Of a stretch of 64,000 nt of DNA, positions 57,846 to 64,000 are shown in pieces (position 1 is the stretch's first letter; each line of letters begins with the position of its first letter). Origin of the DNA: an uncultured Lachnospiraceae bacterium (GTDB lineage: Bacteria > Bacillota > Clostridia > Lachnospirales > Lachnospiraceae). The notes under the pieces were generated by a model. That model did no database searches and was not told the origin of the DNA. It worked only from the letters and a program-made list of their open reading frames with translations. The stretch spans positions 1-64,000 of the forward strand of contig CACZBD010000010.1 of assembly GCA_902779305.1 (NCBI GenBank), written 5' to 3'. The position numbers and the translations under genes were made by a program.

Positions 57846-59058
57846 GAGAGAGATTTCCTTAGAGCGCGCCAAGGAACTTCATGAGGAGATCAAAGATTAC
57901 CTGGCTTTTAAAAACGAATACCTGATGGACATGAGCATGCGAAGGGATGTCATGAGCGAGCGTCACAAAAAGGACCTCCTCGAATACTTCGGTGCAACGG
58001 CCGAGGACTGGGATGACTGGCACTGGCAGCTGAAAAACAGGATCTCTTCGGCAGATGTTTTAAGACATTTCATGCATCTAAGCGATGAACAGGTGAGCCT
58101 GCTGGATCGGATCTCGACAAAATACCGCTGGGCAACCACACCGTATTACCTGTCGCTGATGGATTATGAGGATCTGAACTATCCGATCGACCGTATGGCG
58201 ATCCCGTCGAAGGACGAACTGGATGAAAGCGGTGAGCTCGACCCGATGCATGAGGAATATACGAATCCGGCGGCCTGCATCACCAGGCGCTATCCGAACC
58301 GCCTCATCATCAATGTGACCAGTTCGTGCGCGATGTTCTGCAGACACTGCCAAAGGAGACGCAGGATCGGGGAAACGGACCAGATCGAACCGAATCACCG
58401 GATCCAGGAAGCGATCGACTATATCAAGGCAACGGAAGAGATCCGGGATGTGCTGATCACCGGCGGGGACCCGCTGATGCTGCCGGATGAAGTGCTCGAA
58501 TCCATTATCGCGAGAGTCCGGGCGATCGAACATGTTGAGATCATCCGGATCGGCACAAGGCTTCCGGTAACGATGCCGCAGCGGATCACACCGCAGCTTA
58601 CCGCAATGCTTTCCAAATATCACCCGTTGTTTATCAACACGCAGTTCAATCATCCCGGCGAGATCACCAAGGAAGCTGCAAAAGCCTGCACGATGCTTGC
58701 GGATGCGGGGATCCCGCTCGGAAACCAGATGGTCTTCTTAAAGGGGATCAACAATGACAAATATATCGTGCAGCTTCTGAACGAGCAGCTGCTGAAGGTG
58801 CGTGTGAAGCCTTATTACATTTTCCATCCCAAGCAGGTTAAGGGCACAGGCCACTTTTCCATCAAGGTGGAAGAAGGGCTTGCAATCATGAAATATCTGC
58901 GCGGCCATACTTCGGGTCTCGCCATTCCGCAGTATATCCTGAACGCACCGGGCGGTCTCGGGAAGATCCCGCTGCTTCCGACCTATATTCAGGAAATGGA
59001 TGATACACATGTTATTTTACATACCTGGGAAGATAAAGAAGTGGAGATCGTGTATTGA
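57835..59058 (+). CDS. eam: Radical SAM aminomutase, probably glutamate 2,3-aminomutase
   Basis: A 407-residue KamA-family enzyme. The radical-SAM cluster cysteines are 165, 169 and 172 (CAMFCRHC), and the PLP lysine is Lys377 in APGGLGK. In lysine 2,3-aminomutase two aspartates bind the substrate side-chain amine (QCD and DAPGG contexts). Here they are Lys333 (FHPK) and Asn370 (LNAPGG), the pair described for glutamate 2,3-aminomutase. I therefore predict L-glutamate to beta-glutamate. The start lies inside the SGNH gene, and the stop overlaps the GT2 start, so it belongs to the dlt-like operon. Confidence 0.9.
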   Translation: MENKREISLERAKELHEEIKDYLAFKNEYLMDMSMRRDVMSERHKKDLLEYFGATAEDWDDWHWQLKNRISSADVLRHFMHLSDEQVSLLDRISTKYRWATTPYYLSLMDYEDLNYPIDRMAIPSKDELDESGELDPMHEEYTNPAACITRRYPNRLIINVTSSCAMFCRHCQRRRRIGETDQIEPNHRIQEAIDYIKATEEIRDVLITGGDPLMLPDEVLESIIARVRAIEHVEIIRIGTRLPVTMPQRITPQLTAMLSKYHPLFINTQFNHPGEITKEAAKACTMLADAGIPLGNQMVFLKGINNDKYIVQLLNEQLLKVRVKPYYIFHPKQVKGTGHFSIKVEEGLAIMKYLRGHTSGLAIPQYILNAPGGLGKIPLLPTYIQEMDDTHVILHTWEDKEVEIVY

Positions 59059-59768
59059 TGGACAGTCTGTATTTGGTCATGCCGGCTTACAACGAAGAAG
59101 CAAATATCGAGACGGTCGTTAAGCAGTGGTATCCCGTGCTTTTGGGTAAAAGCGAGAAGTCCCGTCTTCTGATCGCGGATGCCGGGAGCAGCGATAAAAC
59201 ACATGATATTTTGTTGCGCCTGCAGGAAGAGTACCCGAAGCTTGAAATCTTAACGGACAGCGACAAGCAGCACGGACCTAAGCTGATCGCGCTCTACGGC
59301 AAGGCAATAACAGATGGTATTGATTATGTGTTCCAGACCGATTCCGACGGACAGACCGATCCGGCGGAATTTGATGCATTTTGGGAAGAACGTTCCCACT
59401 ACGACGGGATCTTCGGAAACAGGACCGTCAGGGGAGACGGAAAGTCCAGGGCATTCGTGGAAAAAGTGGTCTGTATGCTGGTAAAGCACTACTTTAAGGT
59501 CCGCGTTCCCGATGCCAATGCGCCGTTTAGGCTGATGAAGGTTTCGACGCTTTCCAAGTATCTTGGAAAACTTCCGAAAGATTATAACATTCCAAACATC
59601 ATGCTGACCGCTTATTTTGTGCGTTTCCATGAGAAAACCTGCTTTAAGGAGATTTCCTTTAAGCCCAGACAGGGCGGAAAGAATTCCATCAACATCCGCA
59701 AGATCGTAAAGATCGGCTGGAAAGCCCTGGAGGACTTCAGGGGATTTCAAAAAGACATGAAAGCGTGA
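59058..59768 (+). CDS. GT2 family glycosyltransferase, soluble
   Basis: A 236-residue GT-A enzyme. It has LYLVMPAYNEEANIETVV, IADAGSSDKTHDILL (about 40), FQTDSDGQTDPAEFDAFW (about 93, with the DxD) and RVPDANAPFRLMK (about 150). There are no C-terminal helices. It begins on the last base of the aminomutase stop (TGATG), so it is co-translated with it. Confidence 0.88.
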   Translation: MDSLYLVMPAYNEEANIETVVKQWYPVLLGKSEKSRLLIADAGSSDKTHDILLRLQEEYPKLEILTDSDKQHGPKLIALYGKAITDGIDYVFQTDSDGQTDPAEFDAFWEERSHYDGIFGNRTVRGDGKSRAFVEKVVCMLVKHYFKVRVPDANAPFRLMKVSTLSKYLGKLPKDYNIPNIMLTAYFVRFHEKTCFKEISFKPRQGGKNSINIRKIVKIGWKALEDFRGFQKDMKA

Positions 59769-59772
59769 GCCA

Positions 59773-60870
59773 ATGAAAGGTTATATCATCCCGTTCGGAT
59801 CCAGATCCATGGTCAGCATCAATAAGAAGATCGATCTGCAGAAATCACAACTGGCTTCAATTTGTGAGATGTATGAGACAGACGTGACAGTCGATGTGTC
59901 GAACAGATGGAAGATACTTATTTCGATCTTTCTGCATGGCTCTTTGCCCGTTGATTATACGAGAGCCCGTGCAGAGCTCAAAGATCCGGACTTTGTCTTT
60001 ATCCGTCATGCGGGCGCCGACAGGCAGTTTGTCCGGTTTCTGAAATGGATCAGGGAAACATACCCGGCCTGCAGGATTGTTGTGGAGATCCCGACATATC
60101 CGTATATGAAAGAACATCTGGCCTCCATTGTGAACTGGCTTCTTTTGCCGGCAGAATTGTTCAACCGCCGCAAGTTGAAAAAATATGTAGACAGATTTTT
60201 TGTTTACTGTCAGGAAAAGGATATTTTCGGCATTCGCACGATCAGATCAATGAATGGGATCAACGTTGATTCAATCGTTCCGGTGGAATCGGAACTTTCC
60301 GACACGATCAATTTGATCGCAGTCGCACATATGCAGCATTATCACGGGTATGAGCGGATCATCAAAGGGATTGCTGCATATTATCGATCCGGTCCCGATC
60401 GAAAGGTAGAACTGTTTCTTGTGGGAGACGGTTCAGAACTTGAAAAGTACAGGCAGCTCGTCCAAAAAGAAAGGATCGGCGAACATGTTCATTTTTGCGG
60501 CAAACTGATCGGAGATGATCTTAAGAAAGCTTTTCAGAATGCGGCACTGGCCATCGAGGCACTGGGCTATTACAAGATTGGCCTACATGTGTCCACCACT
60601 TTAAAGGTACGGGAATATTTGGCTTACGGTTTGCCGGTGATTAGCGGAAATCAGGTGGATGTGTTTAACAGATATCCGTTCCCTTATCATCTGGAATTTC
60701 CGAATGATGATTCAGCCATAAACGTGAGGGATATCATTGCTTTTTATGATCGCATCTATCAGGAGAGATCCCGGAGAGAAATTTCCGAAGAAATACACAG
60801 GTATGCGAAGGAGCATGTGGATATCTCCATGACCATGAAACCACTGCTTGACTATCTTGAGAACTGCTAA
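59773..60870 (+). CDS. GT4-like glycosyltransferase
   Basis: A 365-residue GT-B type protein. The C-terminal half has VAHMQHYHGYERIIKGIAAY (about 177), LFLVGDGSELEKYRQLV (about 210) and AALAIEALGYYKIGLHVST (about 257, in place of the usual E-x7-E loop), then LKVREYLAYGLPVI. The N-terminal half is divergent. It lies 4 bp after the GT2 gene. Sugar specificity is unknown. Confidence 0.8.
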   Translation: MKGYIIPFGSRSMVSINKKIDLQKSQLASICEMYETDVTVDVSNRWKILISIFLHGSLPVDYTRARAELKDPDFVFIRHAGADRQFVRFLKWIRETYPACRIVVEIPTYPYMKEHLASIVNWLLLPAELFNRRKLKKYVDRFFVYCQEKDIFGIRTIRSMNGINVDSIVPVESELSDTINLIAVAHMQHYHGYERIIKGIAAYYRSGPDRKVELFLVGDGSELEKYRQLVQKERIGEHVHFCGKLIGDDLKKAFQNAALAIEALGYYKIGLHVSTTLKVREYLAYGLPVISGNQVDVFNRYPFPYHLEFPNDDSAINVRDIIAFYDRIYQERSRREISEEIHRYAKEHVDISMTMKPLLDYLENC

Positions 60871-60938
60871 TAACATACACGATCTATGGTTTATCATAAA
60901 AATGCTAACAGGACAGATTTAATTACGGAGAACCGATC

Positions 60939-62171
60939 ATGGATGAAAAACAATCTCCAAAACATCTCTTTATCATTACGGGAGGCAGTTTTGCCGGCAT
61001 GGGCGCCCTGTCCATGCTCTTTATTGTGGTTGATGAGTTGAAAAAAAGATTTCCGGATTGTCGTATTGTTGCGGATGTTCACTCCGAAATTCCAGACGGA
61101 CTGGCATTTTCGTGTGTGAATATCCTGCCATGGATGTGGAAAAGTTTTTGTAATCCGATATTTTTGGTTTTGGTCCAGATCAGGCGGATCCTGCGTCATT
61201 TTCTGACAGATTTTCCTGCTTCGACTTCATGGAGGGAAGCCAACAGGCTCGTCCGTTCGGCGGATGCCATTATAGATGTGAGCGGATTTGCGCTCTCTTC
61301 GCAATTCGATAACGAGACATCCGTTTTTTATCTGGACCGGATACGGGCCGCCGAAAAACTGCATATTCCGGTTTTCCTTTTACCGCAGTCTTATGGGCCG
61401 TTTGACTACAAACATGGCTGTGACAGGCTTCATACGAGGATCAAAAAGCAAATGTCTTATCCGAAGATCATTTTTGCAAGGGAGCAGCAGGGATACCGGC
61501 TTCTCACAAAGGAATGTGCCTTAACCAATGTCAGACTGTCATCGGATATTGTGCTGCAAAACCGTGGCATCGATTACGGTAAAATATTCAAAGATCCGTC
61601 CGAAACCGGAATCCTGCCAAAACTCAGGGATGGAAAGAAGGCAGCGGTCATCCCGAATTATAATCTTTACAGGATCGGGAAGAAAGAGGTCATTCTTACG
61701 TTTTATGAAAACGCGATTCGAGACCTTTGTGAAAATGGTTTTTCTGTTTATCTGATCAATCATACCCAAATGGATCTATCCATCTGTGATGACATCCTGA
61801 GCCGCATCGACAACGATTCAGTGGTCAAGATTCCTCTCGTCATGAAAATTCAGGAATTTGAGACGATCATCGGCAATTTTGATCTTGTGATCGGTTCCAG
61901 ATATCATGGGATCGTGCATGCACTCAAACAGGGAGTGCCTGTAATCTCTGTCGGGTGGGCCGCTAAATACAGAGAACTGATGGAGCTGTTTGACCAGCAG
62001 AAGTATGATCTTGATATTCGAAATGATCAGGATATGAACAGGGCATTGGAGGCGGTTCAGGATATGGAGAAGAATTACCCGGCAAACCGTGAGAAGATCC
62101 TGAGTATTCTTCCGAAATATCTGGATAATACTTGCTTTGAGGAAATATCCGCTTATTTTGGTCTGAAATGA
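60939..62171 (+). CDS. Polysaccharide pyruvyl transferase family protein
   Basis: A 410-residue protein of the CsaB/WcaK family that adds a pyruvate ketal to sugars from phosphoenolpyruvate, or in some members acts as a glycosyltransferase-like relative. Typical blocks are TGGSFAGMGALSM (about 14), ADAIIDVSGFALSS (about 107), PVFLLPQSYGPF (about 144), IFAREQQGYRLL (about 176) and the C-terminal VIGSRYHGIVHALKQGVPVI (about 315). CGGAG precedes the ATG. It would give the glycan an acidic ketal. Confidence 0.88.
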   Translation: MDEKQSPKHLFIITGGSFAGMGALSMLFIVVDELKKRFPDCRIVADVHSEIPDGLAFSCVNILPWMWKSFCNPIFLVLVQIRRILRHFLTDFPASTSWREANRLVRSADAIIDVSGFALSSQFDNETSVFYLDRIRAAEKLHIPVFLLPQSYGPFDYKHGCDRLHTRIKKQMSYPKIIFAREQQGYRLLTKECALTNVRLSSDIVLQNRGIDYGKIFKDPSETGILPKLRDGKKAAVIPNYNLYRIGKKEVILTFYENAIRDLCENGFSVYLINHTQMDLSICDDILSRIDNDSVVKIPLVMKIQEFETIIGNFDLVIGSRYHGIVHALKQGVPVISVGWAAKYRELMELFDQQKYDLDIRNDQDMNRALEAVQDMEKNYPANREKILSILPKYLDNTCFEEISAYFGLK

Positions 62172-62285
62172 AAAATGATGTGAACATAACTTGTAAATAG
62201 CTGAATTTTTTCTGAAAACTATATCGGTGGGGCAACTTTGTCTTTCCAATAACGTATCATAAAACTAATTAAAGAGGTGCGGAAT

Positions 62286-62339
62286 ATGCTAAATGCGATT
62301 GCTAATACGCATCTATATACAGGTAGAAAACTTGATTAA
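62286..62339 (+). CDS. Possible 17-codon leader ORF
   Basis: ATG 62286 follows AGAGGTG at ideal spacing and reads 17 codons to TAA at 62337. It overlaps the 5' end of the Fe-S reductase gene in another frame. It could be a real leader peptide coupled to a TTG start at 62332, or mark a frameshift. The evidence is only the ribosome site and frame. Confidence 0.25.
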   Translation: MLNAIANTHLYTGRKLD

Positions 62340-63594
62340 TAATATCAGCGTTGTAACAAATGAGCATCTTTGCATTTCCTGTGGCGCATGCATAGGAGTT
62401 TGCCCGGTAGGAGCGGTTTCCTTTTGCAGAACGGAAGGGATGTATGAGGCGAATGTTTCTGCGGCCTGCATTAACTGCGGAAGATGTATTTCCATATGTC
62501 CGGGTAAAGGGCTGGATTTATCCGAAATGGAGAATAAATACGGCTGCAACGCTTCCTCTAATCCTTTGCTTGGAAACTGTGTTCTGTCTGTTACCACTGC
62601 CACAAAAGATCCGGTCATAATAGAGAAAGCAACAAGCGGAGGCTTCGTTACAACTATAGTTCAACATCTTTTGACAGAGTCTGTATATGATGGTGCTTTT
62701 CTTGTGGATACAGATGACTACAGTGAGTTGGTACAGACTGTACATAAACGCAAAGGCGATTCTTTGCTTTCCACGGTTCGTTCTCGATATGTTCCCATTT
62801 CTCACGCAGATACATTTAAGTACATCGAAAGTCACCGGGAGGAAAGGCTGATAGTAATCGGGACTGGATGCTTCGTGGAAGCTTTCATCAGATTTTTGAA
62901 GTTGTATAATCTTCCCAGAGAGCAGTATCTGATTATAGGATTGTTTTGTGATCGGACTTTGACTTATAATGTTTTCTCATATTTCTCAAAGCGTTTTGGG
63001 AATGGAAGCGGGCTAAAGGGAATGAATTTCCGTGATAAATCAGTAAATGGATGGCCCGGCGGAGTCAAATTATATTTTTTTGATGGTAGACAGAGGAGTC
63101 TTTCGGCAAAAAAAAGGATTTTTGTGAAAGACTATTTTACGCCTGAGAGATGTATTTACTGTATTGATAAACTGAATATTTTTGCTGATATTTCTGTTGG
63201 AGACAATTATACGGATCAGCATCAGGATAAAAGGGGGAGCAGTTCCGCCATTATCCGGTCCCAAAACGGACTCGAAGCATGGTTGAGGAGCAGAGACTTG
63301 TTTATATCTTATGAAAGTGATCTGGAGCAGATTGCCAAAGCGCAAAAAATGGAGAACAGGAAGAAAAATATTCTTTTCCAGAAGATGAAACAATCCGGAG
63401 TTTTATTCAATAATGTTGATTTGTTGGAAAAAGACTCATTTGAAAAAAAGGACTGTCATGACTATTCGAAGCTGTTAAGCAGATGTGAGAAGGGAAAGCG
63501 ATTACGTATCGGCGCTATTGAGTTGGATGTGTTTCTTAACAGGATTAAAGGCCTGCTACTTTTTATAATGGGAAGAATTAAACTTTTTTTGTAG
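62293..63594 (+). CDS. Fe-S protein, F420H2 dehydrogenase beta-subunit-like
   Basis: Up to 433 residues. The N-terminal two-cluster ferredoxin domain has CISCGACIGVCP and CINCGRCISICP (about 33-72), followed by the coenzyme F420 hydrogenase/dehydrogenase beta subunit domains with TSGGFVTTIVQHLL (about 115), GTGCFVEAF (about 191) and CIYCIDKLNIFADISVGDNY (about 279). In polysaccharide clusters such proteins accompany pyruvyl transferases and are thought to reduce a sugar or carrier. The start is uncertain: ATG 62293 is poorly spaced, and TTG 62332 would begin 12 residues before the first cysteine, as in relatives. The DNA is AT-rich here. Confidence 0.85.
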   Translation: MRLLIRIYIQVENLINNISVVTNEHLCISCGACIGVCPVGAVSFCRTEGMYEANVSAACINCGRCISICPGKGLDLSEMENKYGCNASSNPLLGNCVLSVTTATKDPVIIEKATSGGFVTTIVQHLLTESVYDGAFLVDTDDYSELVQTVHKRKGDSLLSTVRSRYVPISHADTFKYIESHREERLIVIGTGCFVEAFIRFLKLYNLPREQYLIIGLFCDRTLTYNVFSYFSKRFGNGSGLKGMNFRDKSVNGWPGGVKLYFFDGRQRSLSAKKRIFVKDYFTPERCIYCIDKLNIFADISVGDNYTDQHQDKRGSSSAIIRSQNGLEAWLRSRDLFISYESDLEQIAKAQKMENRKKNILFQKMKQSGVLFNNVDLLEKDSFEKKDCHDYSKLLSRCEKGKRLRIGAIELDVFLNRIKGLLLFIMGRIKLFL

Positions 63595-63636
63595 GTTTGA
63601 TTCATCTAAAACAGGCCCATTTCTAAAAATGAGAAA

Positions 63637-64000
63637 ATGATTGCATTGAAAAAGTTGTGGAAACATTTTGCAAATACCGGGAAGAAATTCATTCGACGGC
63701 TGGACCGGAAGAATGTTGTCTTTTCTATTGGCGAAAACTGTCTCACAGATGATTTGCTCTCCCGTAACAACCTGAAAAGTTTCTCATCGCCATATTCGAC
63801 CGGAAGGTCCAATATCGAATATATTCTCGCCTTTGAGCAAGAGCAGTTTTCCTCATTTTTGTGCCCTGACTATCTCACTTATGAAACGGTTGATAATAAG
63901 AGAGTTGTACGAAATTCCAAATATGTGTCGGTAAAGAATTCGTACCATCCTTCTGTATTAAACGGCTTTGAGTTTACGCATCATGATGTATTGGGAGATC
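63637..64000 (+). CDS. DUF1796-like putative cysteine peptidase, partial
   Basis: An open frame from ATG 63637 runs off the window end (121 complete codons seen). A basic N-terminus is followed by VVFSIGENCLTDDLLSRNNL and FSSPYSTG. This matches the start of DUF1796 (papain-like) proteins found in polysaccharide and capsule clusters, where the Cys of the GENC/GYNC motif is the presumed nucleophile (Cys41 here). The ribosome site is weak (GAGAAA). The C-terminal part, with the expected His, is outside the window. Confidence 0.65.
   Translation, partial: MIALKKLWKHFANTGKKFIRRLDRKNVVFSIGENCLTDDLLSRNNLKSFSSPYSTGRSNIEYILAFEQEQFSSFLCPDYLTYETVDNKRVVRNSKYVSVKNSYHPSVLNGFEFTHHDVLGD

Overview
The window looks like a chromosome segment of a Gram-positive anaerobe of the class Clostridia, most likely a Lachnospiraceae-type gut or rumen bacterium. 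The supporting signs are a CIRCE operator in front of groES-groEL, AddA/AddB instead of RecBCD, a type III glutamine synthetase, ECF-type vitamin transporters, strong AGGAGG ribosome sites, many ATGA gene overlaps and extended -10 promoters (TGnTAtAAT). The species cannot be named from the sequence alone. No tRNA, rRNA or CRISPR array was seen.

Layout. Bases 1-97 are the 3' end (domains V and VI) of a group II intron. Bases 216-7716 carry a small membrane-anchored protein, the TrkA/TrkH potassium system, and an ECF transporter (fused double ATPase, T subunit, S subunit) with a SAM hydroxide adenosyltransferase inside it. A GT-C type membrane protein (minus strand) follows. Bases 9360-20743 are mostly housekeeping: HflK/HflC, two PLP aminotransferases (one HisC), a small export protein, a methyltransferase, Hsp33, an NAD synthetase whose glutaminase half looks dead, and glutamine synthetase III (minus strand). 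Bases 20891-27903 are addB-addA. Then come two membrane proteins, a GT2, and groES-groEL behind a textbook promoter plus CIRCE. groEL is followed by tandem two-hairpin repeats and a terminator.

From 32752 onward the content becomes cell-envelope sugar chemistry. A GGDEF protein overlaps a pair of ArnE/ArnF-like small transporters. These face a polyprenyl-phosphate GT2 (minus strand), and divergently from it runs a deoxy-aminosugar set (DegT aminotransferase, FdtA-like ketoisomerase, NDP-hexose 2,3-dehydratase, Gfo/Idh ketoreductase). A VTC-domain / DUF4956 / CotH group follows, with a GT-C protein and a dGTPase in its middle.

Bases 46183 to the end are a surface polysaccharide cluster: glycosyltransferases (GT4, GT8, GT2), a UDP-glucuronate epimerase-like enzyme, WecB and WecC (UDP-ManNAcA), a polysaccharide pyruvyl transferase, an Fe-S F420-type reductase and a partial DUF1796 protein. 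In its middle is the most interesting system of the window. It is a tightly coupled dlt-like operon (adenylating enzyme, carrier protein, MBOAT acyltransferase, SGNH protein) that ends in a radical-SAM aminomutase carrying the residues expected of glutamate 2,3-aminomutase. I infer that the glycan is decorated with a beta-amino acid, probably beta-glutamate, by a D-alanylation-like route. From about 62170 the DNA becomes clearly more AT-rich, which suggests a transferred end to the cluster.
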